This document shows, one piece after another, positions 6,338 to 15,401 of a stretch of DNA of 64,000 bases. The DNA is from Salipaludibacillus daqingensis (lineage in GTDB: Bacteria > Bacillota > Bacilli > Bacillales > Salisediminibacteriaceae): contig NZ_JARZHF010000002.1 of assembly GCF_029891575.1 (NCBI RefSeq), positions 491,160 to 555,159 of the forward strand. The letters are read 5' to 3'. The position numbers and the translations under genes were made by a program. The notes under the pieces were generated by a model. That model saw only the letters and a list, made by a program, of their open reading frames with translations. It made no database searches and had not been told where the DNA came from. How positions within the stretch are numbered: position 1 is the stretch's first letter; every line of letters starts with the position of its first letter.

Positions 6338-9248
6338 GGGTGAAACTTCTAGATACGAGCTATTTTCTGCGATAAGTTATGATTCGACAAACAAAGGAGT
6401 TTTCATATTTCAAACGAAACGTAACAGAAACATGAGATCTTTCTCCGAAAAATCTCATCTATTAACTCTAAAACATCAATTATTTCATTCTCACCGTTCC
6501 TCTTTTTATGGGGTGCAGCTTCAAATCAAGTCATGTTATGTAAAAGCTTGGGATTCAGATACATTCGATTTAATAGAGGCTATTTGGATTCCTTTGCAGT
6601 TTATGCACTACCTTTTAGAAATCGATATTAATACATTCCAGACCAAAGTATCAGACTCAACTCACTCGTTTTTATCTTATTTAGCCAAATTACATAAATC
6701 GAAATGTTTTTTTCCTACTAGACACGGACAATGGCAATTAGACTCCTCATTCCTCTCTGAATTACATAAAGAAAAAATGCTTATTGCTACAAATACAGAC
6801 GAGCTTACAAGCGTGGGAAACGCTTATAATAATGAAAAGCTAATTTATTTATTAAATGATTGGTTGCAAATCAATGTCTTGTTCTATTTTATGTCAAAAA
6901 CAGAATGGACCTCATTTAAAAACGGAATTTCAGAATCAACGAATGACTCTCAAATATCCCAATGGCTCTTCGCCTTGGAGAAGCCCGACAGGACCTTTAC
7001 ACTATCGCAACACCTGTACCCTATTGGAGTTCAAAAGTGGAGTGGAGAAGCCCCAGAACCTTTTCAGCTACATCTCATCATTTATGCTCCGATTTCAAAA
7101 AACCATAATTGGAAACTGGAGTGGTTTATTAAAGAATGGGAATCGGGTTCTCTCGTTTCTTTATTAAAAGTAATGGAAGGAGCACATCCGTTTCAAATAA
7201 ATCCAATTTCTTGGTTGCAGAAAGAAAAAAAACGTTTATCAGCTGCTACCATCCCATTAACCCTTCATTACAGTAATTTATTTGTTTTTTATTTAAGTTC
7301 CGAAAGGTTCACTGATTATTTAATGAATGATGTAAAAAAACTAGAAGAAAATGGTATTTCTGTCCTCATACCTGAGAGTTTGCAAAGGAAAATCACTCCA
7401 AGATTATCTGCAAACCTTTCTTTATTCGAAAAAGATGACTTCGCAGATGAAGCACGGTCATGGGTGCACAGTCACGTTTCGTGGAAGTTAGATCTGAATG
7501 AATTACAAATGGACGAAGCAACATTTCGCTATCTAGTGGAACAGCAAAAGGAAATGGTTCACATCAATGATCAATGGGTTCTTTGGGACTTGGAGATGGC
7601 TAGGAGGTTTGTTCATTATGTCGACCAAACGAAAAATGATGAGCATCTATCATTCTTCGATGGACTGAGAGCAGCACTAAATAGCGAAGAAAGTAACATG
7701 AAAATAGGAATACGTGATGAAATGGATGGCTCATTACCAATAACGTGGTCATTAACATCAGATACGGAAGCTGCTTTACTAAAACAAGAAACTCGATCTC
7801 GTTCATTAACGCCAAAGTGGATAGATTCGTTAAGAGAATATCAACAAAATGGAACGAATTGGTTACTAAATATGAGAAATCTCCAGTTAGGTTGTTGTTT
7901 AGCTGACGATATGGGATTAGGAAAAACAATCCAAACAATTGCCTATATTGATGAGGTTATTTCAAATGAAACTTTATCAACACCCTTTCTGATTCTTTGT
8001 CCATCTAGTTTAATCCACAATTGGTCTAATGAATTAAATAAGTTTGCAAATAATCTTACTGTCTATGTCCACAATGGGGCGCCAATAAAAAGACATAAGC
8101 AATGGCACAAATGGATCACCAAAGCCGATGTAGTAATTTGTTCGTATCCAACGGCTACGAAAGATCTCGAAAAATTAACTTCTATTCATTGGTCAGGATG
8201 TATATTAGACGAAGCACAACAATTGAAAAACATTCGAACAAAGTTACGTAAAGCTATGAAACGCCTGAATGCTAGCCATATGATTACATTAACTGGAACT
8301 CCAATAGAAAACCATCCATTTGAAATGTGGACGATGATGGACCTTTTAAATCCAGGACTATTGAAAAATGAAACATGGTTTTCAGAAAACTTTCTTCACT
8401 CTAATGGTCGTGAAGATAAAACTGAGCGATTATCTCACCTCCGAGAAATTGTTCGTCCATTTTTATTAAGGCGAACGAAAACATCCTTTGAAAAAGAATT
8501 ATCTTTGCCTAAAAAAACGGTGATCGATCACCATGTTTCATTAACAGCAGAACAACAAGTTCTCTACGAAGCCGTTGTAGAAGAATTATTGAAATCATAC
8601 GATGATGAACCATTGGTTGTTCAACGTGCACTTTTATTCAAAACGATGACGAAACTGAAACAAATCTGCAATCACCCTGCACAACTTTACAAGGAACAAG
8701 GAAAAAGGACACTTCAAAAAGGACGATCAGAAAAATGGGATTTATCGGTAAGAATTATGGAAGATTGGCTTCATTCGGGAAAAAGAGGGTTAGTCTTTAC
8801 TCAGTACCGATTTATAGGCTCCCTTATCCAAAAGATGGGAAAAAATAATTGGGACTTGTCAATTCCATTTTTTCACGGCGGACTCACATCTCATCAACGA
8901 GAAGAAATGATTCATAACTATCAATCTCATCGGTCATCTCCAATCATGGTTATCTCTCTTAGAGCCGGTGGATTTGGTATAAATATGACGGAAGCCTCGG
9001 AAATGATTCATTATGATCGATGGTGGAATCCTGCTGTGGAAGATCAGGCAACAGATCGTATCCATCGTATTGGTCAAACCAAACCCGTTCAAGTTCATCG
9101 AATAACATCAAAAGGAACGATTGAAGATAGAATCGCTGATTTATTAACAGAAAAGAAAAAATTACAAAAAGCAGTCATTGATGGTCGTCCTTTACCTATA
9201 TGGACATTATCTAGAGAAGAATTAACAGATCTCTTCACATTAAAATGA
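6330..9248 (+). CDS. SNF2-family DEAD/DEAH helicase (YwqA-like)
   Basis: This 972-residue ATPase has an N-terminal half of unknown fold and a C-terminal SNF2/RapA-type motor. Visible motifs are Walker A in DDMGLGKTIQT (about residue 525), DEAQ in LDEAQQLKN (about 625), motif III LTGTPIENH, and in the second RecA lobe RAGGFGINMT, YDRWWNPAVEDQATDRIHRIGQ (about 900). SNF2 motors translocate on double-stranded DNA and remodel bound proteins. It is translated from an overlap with the preceding ywqB-like gene, so the two probably act together. It ends in a strong terminator. The motor is certain; the biological role is not established. Confidence 0.93.
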   Translation: MSEGETSRYELFSAISYDSTNKGVFIFQTKRNRNMRSFSEKSHLLTLKHQLFHSHRSSFYGVQLQIKSCYVKAWDSDTFDLIEAIWIPLQFMHYLLEIDINTFQTKVSDSTHSFLSYLAKLHKSKCFFPTRHGQWQLDSSFLSELHKEKMLIATNTDELTSVGNAYNNEKLIYLLNDWLQINVLFYFMSKTEWTSFKNGISESTNDSQISQWLFALEKPDRTFTLSQHLYPIGVQKWSGEAPEPFQLHLIIYAPISKNHNWKLEWFIKEWESGSLVSLLKVMEGAHPFQINPISWLQKEKKRLSAATIPLTLHYSNLFVFYLSSERFTDYLMNDVKKLEENGISVLIPESLQRKITPRLSANLSLFEKDDFADEARSWVHSHVSWKLDLNELQMDEATFRYLVEQQKEMVHINDQWVLWDLEMARRFVHYVDQTKNDEHLSFFDGLRAALNSEESNMKIGIRDEMDGSLPITWSLTSDTEAALLKQETRSRSLTPKWIDSLREYQQNGTNWLLNMRNLQLGCCLADDMGLGKTIQTIAYIDEVISNETLSTPFLILCPSSLIHNWSNELNKFANNLTVYVHNGAPIKRHKQWHKWITKADVVICSYPTATKDLEKLTSIHWSGCILDEAQQLKNIRTKLRKAMKRLNASHMITLTGTPIENHPFEMWTMMDLLNPGLLKNETWFSENFLHSNGREDKTERLSHLREIVRPFLLRRTKTSFEKELSLPKKTVIDHHVSLTAEQQVLYEAVVEELLKSYDDEPLVVQRALLFKTMTKLKQICNHPAQLYKEQGKRTLQKGRSEKWDLSVRIMEDWLHSGKRGLVFTQYRFIGSLIQKMGKNNWDLSIPFFHGGLTSHQREEMIHNYQSHRSSPIMVISLRAGGFGINMTEASEMIHYDRWWNPAVEDQATDRIHRIGQTKPVQVHRITSKGTIEDRIADLLTEKKKLQKAVIDGRPLPIWTLSREELTDLFTLK

Positions 9249-9282
9249 GCCGTGACTAAATGTCACGACTCATTTTTCATTA
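9247..9282 (+). terminator. Terminator after the SNF2 helicase
   Basis: Arms GAGCCGTGAC and GTCACGACTC with loop TAAAT, followed by ATTTTT, begin at the stop codon. Confidence 0.8.
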
Positions 9283-9314
9283 CAAAAGCATCATTTGTAT
9301 TTTAACCGTGATTA

Positions 9315-9872
9315 TTAATTCTGTGTCCATGATGTTGTTAATGTAAATGGATCCCCAGAGACAGACTGTCCATTTATTTCATACACATTCAATTTTGTGG
9401 CAATTTTCAATGACTTTGATAAAGACTCCTCAGGTAAGTCAGGTTCATCTTCAAATTCAAGCTTATCACCTGGCGCTAATTCTTCAGAAATAATTGCTTG
9501 AGTAAACATTTTCCCTTCTGCAAAATCATACAGTTTGTTATCCTCATCGTATATCAGAATATCGTATTGATGCCCTGAAGCAAAGTCTATTTGTTTCATC
9601 TCGTCACTCACATTTTCAAGCGTTAATTGGATACGTAAAGAAGCATTTGTTTGTTCAACATTCATTGCAAATTTTATTCCTTCGTACTCCATCACAACTG
9701 GCTCTCCTTCCTTTTCTCCTTGTTCCTGTTCATTTTCTTCTTGATCTAATTCTTGTTGGTTCGTATTAGAATTATTTACGTTATTTCCTATTTCCGTCAC
9801 GTTTTCTTGGCCACAGGCTGAAATAATAAACATGATTGATGCTAAAATCAATACTACCTTCATTTTTATCAT
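9315..9872 (-). CDS. BsuPI-domain lipoprotein
   Basis: A 185-residue lipoprotein: the signal peptide ends in lipobox ISAC (Cys20), followed by an acidic Asn/Gln/Glu tether to about residue 60. The remainder is an immunoglobulin-like beta domain with the BsuPI signature FASGHQYDILIYDEDNKLYD and ISEELAPGDKLEFE. The family is named for a Bacillus intracellular proteinase inhibitor, but anchored versions face the outside and their partners are unknown. The start is the third of closely spaced codons (9872), giving seven bases to GGGAG; earlier starts are too close to it. It stands alone, convergent with the helicase gene. Confidence 0.8.
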   Translation of the reverse strand: MIKMKVVLILASIMFIISACGQENVTEIGNNVNNSNTNQQELDQEENEQEQGEKEGEPVVMEYEGIKFAMNVEQTNASLRIQLTLENVSDEMKQIDFASGHQYDILIYDEDNKLYDFAEGKMFTQAIISEELAPGDKLEFEDEPDLPEESLSKSLKIATKLNVYEINGQSVSGDPFTLTTSWTQN

Positions 9873-9961
9873 CACCATCTCCCTTAACCATCATCAATGG
9901 TCAATTTCTCTAATCTCTCCTTGTACAACTATAGACGTAATTACAGTGAATATGTTACATA

Positions 9962-10804
9962 TTAATCATCTTTACGGAACATGCCATGAATACCTGTTGT
10001 TTGTACGATGTTTGTAAAGGCATTTGGATCAACCTCGTCAACAACTTGTTGCAATAAATATAGTTCATAGCGTGTAATGACAATCATCATTACTTCTTTT
10101 TCTTCTTTTGAATATCCACCTTTAGCAGGCATTCTTGTGACACCTCTCGTTACTTTTTTATGAAAGGCTTCCTGAAGCTCATCAGCTTTGTTTGTAACAA
10201 TCATAGCAGTTAATTTAACGTGACGTGTATGTATCGTATCAATAATTCGTGATGCCACATAGATCTGTAGTAATGTATATAGAGCTTTTTCCATTCCGAA
10301 CATAAATCCTGATGCCATGACAATAATTGCATTCATCATAAAAAAGTAATCACCAATCGCTCGATCACTTTTTTTAGCTGCTAACAACGCTAAAATATCC
10401 AGACCACCTGACGATGCTCCCCATTTTAGAAGGACACCAGCACCTATACCTCCAAGCACTCCTCCAAAAACAGAATTTAAGATGATATCTTCCGAAAAAC
10501 CTTGAACTGGAATTATTTCTAAAAATAATGTTGTAGAAGCAACGTTCACAAAACTAAAAAAAGTGAATTTCTTCCCAACTTTTAACCAGCCTAAAATAGC
10601 TACAGGAATATTCAATAATAAAAGTAACACACCAGGAGATAAAGGAATAAATGCAGAAATGATTTGTGCAACACCTGTAAATCCGCTAGCAAAAACATTC
10701 GCTGGGATTAAAAACATATTTAAACTCATCGCTAATAAGACCCCACTTAAAACGGAGATCGTAAATACTTTAGCATCCTCTAACTGGATTAATCGATTTG
10801 CCAT
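9962..10804 (-). CDS. YitT family membrane protein with DUF2179 domain
   Basis: The 280-residue protein has about five to six membrane segments over residues 10-185, including NMFLIPANVFASGFTG and KWGASSGGLDILA, then a cytoplasmic C-terminal DUF2179 domain (about 195-280) with TRGVTRMPAKGGYSKEEKEVMM and ending FTNIVQTTGIHGMF. The family is abundant in Bacillus (YitT, YpjC, YvjA and relatives) and some members affect germination or are regulated by stress, but the transported molecule is unknown. ATG at 10804 follows AGGGGGGATGTTAA. Single gene. Confidence 0.88.
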   Translation of the reverse strand: MANRLIQLEDAKVFTISVLSGVLLAMSLNMFLIPANVFASGFTGVAQIISAFIPLSPGVLLLLLNIPVAILGWLKVGKKFTFFSFVNVASTTLFLEIIPVQGFSEDIILNSVFGGVLGGIGAGVLLKWGASSGGLDILALLAAKKSDRAIGDYFFMMNAIIVMASGFMFGMEKALYTLLQIYVASRIIDTIHTRHVKLTAMIVTNKADELQEAFHKKVTRGVTRMPAKGGYSKEEKEVMMIVITRYELYLLQQVVDEVDPNAFTNIVQTTGIHGMFRKDD

Positions 10805-10855
10805 TTAACATCCCCCCCTATCTACCTATACTAGCGTAACAATACTTTATCACAA

Positions 10856-10894
10856 ATAGAAGCCACAATTCATATGAATTGTGGCTTCTACATC
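10856..10894 (-). terminator. Terminator hairpin after the 10896-11165 gene
   Basis: A perfect stem of about 15 bp, TAGAAGCCACAATTC paired with GAATTGTGGCTTCTA around a 4-base loop, starts next to the stop codon. The T-run is weak on both strands. Confidence 0.7.
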
Positions 10895-10895
10895 A

Positions 10896-11165
10896 TTATT
10901 GTTTTAATTTTTCATTATAATAATTAACTGAAAAAGTTGCTCCTTCATCTACCATTGAATTATCTTCAATATCATAAGGATCAGAATGTCCTACTTTTTC
11001 GGTTAAATGAGATTGATGATCTTTATTCGTTTTATTATTTATTTTTGCCTTTAACTGATTAACTCTATGGGTAACCTTTTCCCTGTTTTCAGGTTTACCT
11101 AAATAATAACTTCCTGCAGCAACTGCGGTTGCAAATAATGTTGACGTGAGCCATTTACTTCCCAT
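10896..11165 (-). CDS. Small hypothetical membrane-anchored protein
   Basis: An 89-residue protein with one N-terminal hydrophobic segment (WLTSTLFATAVAAGSYYLG), a basic stretch PENREKVTHRVNQLKAKINN and an acidic tail. This resembles YtxH-type small Bacillus proteins, whose role is undefined, but the match is only in architecture. ATG at 11165 is preceded by AAGGAGGATTTATC. It sits between the yitT-like gene and a very small membrane-protein gene on the same strand, with its own terminator. Confidence 0.65.
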   Translation of the reverse strand: MGSKWLTSTLFATAVAAGSYYLGKPENREKVTHRVNQLKAKINNKTNKDHQSHLTEKVGHSDPYDIEDNSMVDEGATFSVNYYNEKLKQ

Positions 11166-11261
11166 GATAAATCCTCCTTTTTAAACACAATGATCTATTC
11201 TCAACTAGTTTCTTGATTGCTATTCTGTCCGTTTTCGTTTGATTTATCAATTCAAATTGCG

Positions 11262-11405
11262 TTAAACCCGTCGCCCACTTATTAAATTAATGACGGCTAC
11301 AACTAAAGCAACAACTAATAATAAGTGAATAAGTCCTCCGCCAACTTCAAAACTAAACCCTAATAACCACATTAAAACGATTATTCCAACTATTGTCCAA
11401 AGCAT
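11262..11405 (-). CDS. Lmo0937-type very small membrane protein
   Basis: A 47-residue frame starts at ATG 11405, behind TTGGAGGAAGATAAA, and ends at 11262. It reads MLWTIVGIIVLMWLLGF, then a Gly-rich turn EVGGGLIH and a second hydrophobic segment LLLVVALVVAVINLI, ending SGRRV. This is the two-helix pattern of the Lmo0937 family, common in Firmicutes and often stress-induced. The function is unknown. It is easily missed because of its size, but the start signal, stop and family pattern all support it. Confidence 0.8.
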   Translation of the reverse strand: MLWTIVGIIVLMWLLGFSFEVGGGLIHLLLVVALVVAVINLISGRRV

Positions 11406-11466
11406 TTTATCTTCCTCCAATTAAATTTTAATTATTTTATGTCTTAGAATCGACTATTACCGAAAA

Positions 11467-11503
11467 ACAAAAAAATAAAACCTTCTGTGGACTCACAGAA
11501 GGA
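11467..11503 (-). terminator. Terminator after the rhodanese gene
   Basis: Arms CCTTCTGTG and CACAGAAGG with loop GACT, followed on the minus strand by TTTTATTTTTTTG. Confidence 0.85.
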
Positions 11504-11525
11504 AATTAGGACATTTTCACTATTA

Positions 11526-11897
11526 TTACCATTTCTTTAATTCATCGACATTTTGAATTTCTTTTTCAGGGCCTTGTTTCTCTTCTCCATCCCAATCTAG
11601 CATACCACCATCGAAATTAATTACATTCTCAAACCCTTGTTCTTTCATAAATAATGATACATTTTGTGAACGATTACCGCTACGGCATACAAAGACATAT
11701 TCTTTGTTTTTATCAAACCCTTCTAGTAAATTGGGGATGGAATGCATTGGTAATAGCGGTACACCAGGAATGTGACCACTATAGTATTCTTCTGGCTCTC
11801 TCACATCAATGACAACTTTTTCTTTATTTTTATTTGCTAGAATCTTTTTTAATTCTGTTGTATCAACTTGTTTGACTCCATTATATTCATTACTCAC
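11526..11897 (-). CDS. Rhodanese-like sulfurtransferase
   Basis: A single-domain rhodanese of 123 residues with the active-site loop CRSGNRS, whose Cys carries the persulfide, the upstream VIDVREPEEYYSGHIPGV element and the trailing GGMLDW. Such proteins move sulfane sulfur between thiol acceptors in the cytoplasm. The start is taken at GTG 11897, seven bases after GAGGTGATTAGA, giving the N-terminus VSNEYNGVKQ; a longer frame from 11942 has no ribosome site. It is monocistronic with its own terminator. Confidence 0.87.
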   Translation of the reverse strand: MSNEYNGVKQVDTTELKKILANKNKEKVVIDVREPEEYYSGHIPGVPLLPMHSIPNLLEGFDKNKEYVFVCRSGNRSQNVSLFMKEQGFENVINFDGGMLDWDGEEKQGPEKEIQNVDELKKW

Positions 11898-11992
11898 TCT
11901 AATCACCTCAATAGTTATGTTTAGTTCTCTTACCCACCACAATACCTCAGAAGGTATTTAAAGTAAAGAGAACAACTTCTCGCTACTTTAGC

Positions 11993-13096
11993 CTATCTTT
12001 TATTGAATTCTTTATCTATCTTTTTCCGCAATTGAAACAATCGATACATATGAGAAATAATTACTTTTGCTACTGCGTATGTTGGGACAGCTAAAATTAA
12101 TCCTAATAATCCAGCAAATCTTCCGGCAACCAAAATTAATACAATAATCGTTAATGGATGAACGGCTAATTTCCGTCCCATCACTTGTGGTGAAATTAAA
12201 TTACTTTCAATTTGCTGAACGATAACAATTGCTAGGATAACCCATAACACCATCAATGGAGAATCAATAATTGCCACAATGACTGCTGGAACCGTTCCAA
12301 TCCAAGGTCCAACAAAGGGGACAACATTAGTAAACATAGCAATTAAAGCTAAAATAAGCGAATACTCAATTCCGATAATGAGAAACGAAATGTACATTAA
12401 GACACCCACACATACACTAACAATAATTTGACCTTGTATGTAAGAACTAAGTTTATCATCCATATCCTCTAGAATTCGGTGCCCTTCAGACTGCTGTTTT
12501 TCAGGCAAAAAACGTAAAAGTTGATTGGGTGCCTTCTCCCCATCTTTTAGTAAATAAAATAACACAAAAGGAACAACAATGAAAATGAGAAGAATATTAA
12601 TGACTCCTCCAATGAATCCAGCAATGTTAGATGAGATAAAATCAAACGCTTCAGTAAGATAGTTTGTCAAATTATTCGTAATTTCTTCAATTGAGAAATT
12701 CTCCGTCTCTTGGAAGCGAGAAAACCACTCATTATCTTCTATTTGAATTAACAATTTCCTAAGTTCTTCAAATAACATTGGCGCATTATCGACTAACCTC
12801 ATTACTTGGCCTTGAAGGATCGGTCCAACTAATAATACTAGCATCGTAATAACACTTATCATTCCTATATAAATGATGAGAATAGCAATGACTTTCGGTA
12901 CTTTCCTCATATGTAATAAATGAACTATTGGTCTTAATAGATAAAATAATACCCCAGCAATTAAAAAAGGGATAAATAAAGTTTGAAAAAAAACAACGAG
13001 AGGGCGAAAAATAAATGAGACTTCTGTACCTACTAAGATGATTAACAAGATTACTAATATAGCTGCTAATAGTTTAAAAAAACGTGATTGAAACAC
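11993..13096 (-). CDS. AI-2E family transporter (YueF-like permease)
   Basis: This 367-residue membrane protein belongs to the AI-2E/PerM family: paired N-terminal helices, a long amphipathic middle region (about 110-170), and a conserved C-terminal half with FVGPWIGTVPAVIVAII, QQIESNLISPQVMGR and HPLTIIVLILVAG. Family members export varied small molecules or ions (AI-2 in E. coli, Na+/Li+ in some halophilic Bacillaceae), so the substrate here is open. The GTG at 13096 follows GAGGAGATTCAT. It lies downstream of the LacI-type regulator but behind its terminator, so it is probably independent. Confidence 0.85.
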   Translation of the reverse strand: MFQSRFFKLLAAILVILLIILVGTEVSFIFRPLVVFFQTLFIPFLIAGVLFYLLRPIVHLLHMRKVPKVIAILIIYIGMISVITMLVLLVGPILQGQVMRLVDNAPMLFEELRKLLIQIEDNEWFSRFQETENFSIEEITNNLTNYLTEAFDFISSNIAGFIGGVINILLIFIVVPFVLFYLLKDGEKAPNQLLRFLPEKQQSEGHRILEDMDDKLSSYIQGQIIVSVCVGVLMYISFLIIGIEYSLILALIAMFTNVVPFVGPWIGTVPAVIVAIIDSPLMVLWVILAIVIVQQIESNLISPQVMGRKLAVHPLTIIVLILVAGRFAGLLGLILAVPTYAVAKVIISHMYRLFQLRKKIDKEFNKR

Positions 13097-13153
13097 ATGA
13101 ATCTCCTCATTCCATCCTGATATACAAAAAATTATACCACATTGATTTGAAAC

Positions 13154-13200
13154 AAAAAAACGCTACTTGAAAAAGGGAAATGATCTCTTTTCAAGTAGCT
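13154..13200 (-). terminator. Terminator after the LacI regulator gene
   Basis: Arms GCTACTTGAAAAGAG and CTTTTTCAAGTAGC (minus strand) are followed by GTTTTTTTG. Confidence 0.85.
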
Positions 13201-13251
13201 TAGTAGCCTTTATATAATTAGTATGAATTAACTAGTTATACAACATGCGAT

Positions 13252-14295
13252 TTATTGTTTCGACAACTTTCGAACGAGTCTTTGGCAAGATTGCCGTTTA
13301 ATCATTTTATGAGGAATAATGACTTGTTTAGACTCCATTTCTGGATGAATAATTTCGTCAATGAGACAATTTGCCGCTTCATATCCTAAACTAAAAATAT
13401 TTATATCAACAGTTGTCATTGGTGGTGTTGATAACTCAGAGATCATCACATTATTAAAGCTAATAATCGATATATCATCTGGAACTTTCACTTCCATTTC
13501 ATTTAACATTCTCATCACACCAAATGTCATTATATCATCAGCAACGATAAGAGCTGTAGGTCGATCTGTAAGGCTCATCAAGTCGATAACAGCCTCTTGA
13601 CCACCTTCTTGAAGCTCTTCATGGAAAACAACGTAATCTTTACGAGGTTCAATTCCCGCATTGGTTAATGCTTTTTCGTACCCCTTCATATGGTCTAATG
13701 TGACGACGGTATCTAAATTACCGCCAATAAATGCAATTTGCTGATGCCCGAGAAGGATTAAATATTCGGTCACAGTTTTTGCTGCTTTTAAATTATCATT
13801 ATTGACGTAAGTAATGTCTTTCATCTGATCATCATAAGGTCTTCCAATTACGGTAAATGGAAATTTTTCATTATAAAGATAGTTCATCACCTTATCATTC
13901 ACTTTTGAGTACAAAAGAACAATACCATCCACTCGTTTTCCTTGAACCATGTCCTGCACTTCTTCAAAAATTTCTTCTTCCGTTTGTCCTGTTGATAAAT
14001 ATAGTCCGTACTCTAACTGGTGAGCTTTCGAACTGATACCTCTAATAACCTCAGGGAAGAAAGGGTTCTGAAATGTTTTGTTTGCAGAATTAGGCATAAC
14101 CAGTCCGATCGTTTTTGTACTTTTATTTGCAAGGCTTCGGGCATTAAAGTTTGGATGATACCCTAATTCTTTCATTGCCTCACGGACTTTCTCTTTCGTA
14201 GGCTCACTGATACGTGGGCTATTTGCAATCACACGTGAAACGGTAGAAGGGGCAACATTTGCTATTTTTGCGACATCTTTTATTGTTACTGCCAT
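13252..14295 (-). CDS. LacI family regulator of the maltodextrin genes (MalR-like)
   Basis: A 347-residue LacI/GalR protein: the N-terminal helix-turn-helix TIKDVAKIANVAPSTVSRVI with hinge helix ARSLANKSTKTIGLV, then a periplasmic-binding-like effector domain (about 60-340). It lies directly downstream of an alpha-glucoside-type ABC importer, so it most likely represses those genes and is released by maltose or maltodextrin, as MalR does in related Firmicutes. Candidate operators with an AATCGTTT core lie before malE and before the chemoreceptor gene. ATG at 14295 follows GAAGGGATGAAATAAC. The family is certain; the effector is inferred from neighbours. Confidence 0.88.
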   Translation of the reverse strand: MAVTIKDVAKIANVAPSTVSRVIANSPRISEPTKEKVREAMKELGYHPNFNARSLANKSTKTIGLVMPNSANKTFQNPFFPEVIRGISSKAHQLEYGLYLSTGQTEEEIFEEVQDMVQGKRVDGIVLLYSKVNDKVMNYLYNEKFPFTVIGRPYDDQMKDITYVNNDNLKAAKTVTEYLILLGHQQIAFIGGNLDTVVTLDHMKGYEKALTNAGIEPRKDYVVFHEELQEGGQEAVIDLMSLTDRPTALIVADDIMTFGVMRMLNEMEVKVPDDISIISFNNVMISELSTPPMTTVDINIFSLGYEAANCLIDEIIHPEMESKQVIIPHKMIKRQSCQRLVRKLSKQ

Positions 14296-14467
14296 GTTAT
14301 TTCATCCCTTCGTTATAAAAATTAATCCATACTTTATCCAATTATTCAACTATTTATTCTTTATAGCTGTTCAGAATGATTACTCTCATTTTAGCCTGTT
14401 CGATATAAAAGAACAATATAAAATACTTCCGAAAGCAACAAAAAGTATTATTCATTCATCATTAACT

Positions 14468-14514
14468 AAAAAAAGATACGAGAAAAGGAATGTGACCTCC
14501 TTCCCCCATATCTC
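14468..14514 (-). terminator. Terminator after the ABC permease operon
   Basis: On the minus strand a long stem (AGATATGGGGGAAGGA against TCCTTTTCTCGTATCT, with wobble pairs) is followed by a run of seven T. Confidence 0.7.
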
Positions 14515-14531
14515 GATGTTCTTATTTCTAA

Positions 14532-15401
14532 TTAACCTTTGGTTGCTCCAGATGCTAATCCAGAAATTAAATAACGTTGCAAGTATAAGTAAACTGCTGC
14601 TATTGGTACGGCGATTAAAATCGACCCCGCAGCAAAACGTGTGAACGTATTTGCAAACTCGTCATTAACCATGTTGAACAAACCTAACGCAAGTGTATAA
14701 TTTTCTGGACTTCTCAACACAATTCGTGGAAGAATGAAATCCATAAAAGGTGCCATGAAATTAAAGAGCGCAACAACTGCTAAAATTGGTTTAGCTAGTG
14801 GAAGTAAAATCTGGAAAAAGATTCTAAAATGCCCAGCACCATCGATTTTGGCTGATTCATCAAGTTCTCGTGGAAGCGTATCGAAATAACCTTTAACTAA
14901 GAACGCATTCATCGGAATCGCTCCACCGATGTAGATGATAATTAACCCTACCAAGCTGTCAAGTAGCCCAACCGTATTTAATAGAATGTACAAGGCTACC
15001 ATCGCCATGAGAACAGGGAACATTTGCAAAAGTAAAAATGCATACAAACCATTTTTTCTACCTTTGAATCGATATCTTGAAAATGCGTATGCCGTTAATC
15101 CAACGATAAATGTTGCCAAAAATGATACGGTTAGTGCTACAACTAATGTGTTTCTATACCATATTAAATAGTTACTTCGCGGATCAAAGAATAGCCATTC
15201 ATAGTGAACAAGCGACCAGTTTTCTGGAATCATTGTCGCACCATACAGTGATCTACCTGGGTTTAACGATAATCCAAATGCCCATAGAAGAGGGTAAAGG
15301 ATGATCACAAACATAATTCCAATGATCGTATATATCGCAATCATTTCTAATAGATTTTTTCGTTTACTACTCATTGGTTTTTTTACTGTTTTTGTGCTCA
15401 T
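14532..15401 (-). CDS. Carbohydrate ABC transporter permease, MalG/MdxG type
   Basis: A 289-residue permease with six predicted membrane helices and the inner-membrane EAA loop ELDESAKIDGAGHFRIFFQI that docks with the ATPase. It begins with a cytoplasmic basic tail and ends in VYLYLQRYLISGLASGATKG, typical of MalG proteins. It pairs with the preceding MalF-type permease: that gene's stop and this ATG overlap by one base (TAATG, 15401-15403), with GGAGGGGACTTTCTA as ribosome site. No ATPase gene is nearby, as in other Bacillus sugar importers that share a general MsmX-type ATPase. Confidence 0.9.
   Translation of the reverse strand: MSTKTVKKPMSSKRKNLLEMIAIYTIIGIMFVIILYPLLWAFGLSLNPGRSLYGATMIPENWSLVHYEWLFFDPRSNYLIWYRNTLVVALTVSFLATFIVGLTAYAFSRYRFKGRKNGLYAFLLLQMFPVLMAMVALYILLNTVGLLDSLVGLIIIYIGGAIPMNAFLVKGYFDTLPRELDESAKIDGAGHFRIFFQILLPLAKPILAVVALFNFMAPFMDFILPRIVLRSPENYTLALGLFNMVNDEFANTFTRFAAGSILIAVPIAAVYLYLQRYLISGLASGATKG

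Noticed and set aside
9249..9273. FNR-like GTGAC...GTCAC after the helicase
   Set aside because: The spacing is seven rather than six, it follows a stop codon and is part of a terminator hairpin with T-run.
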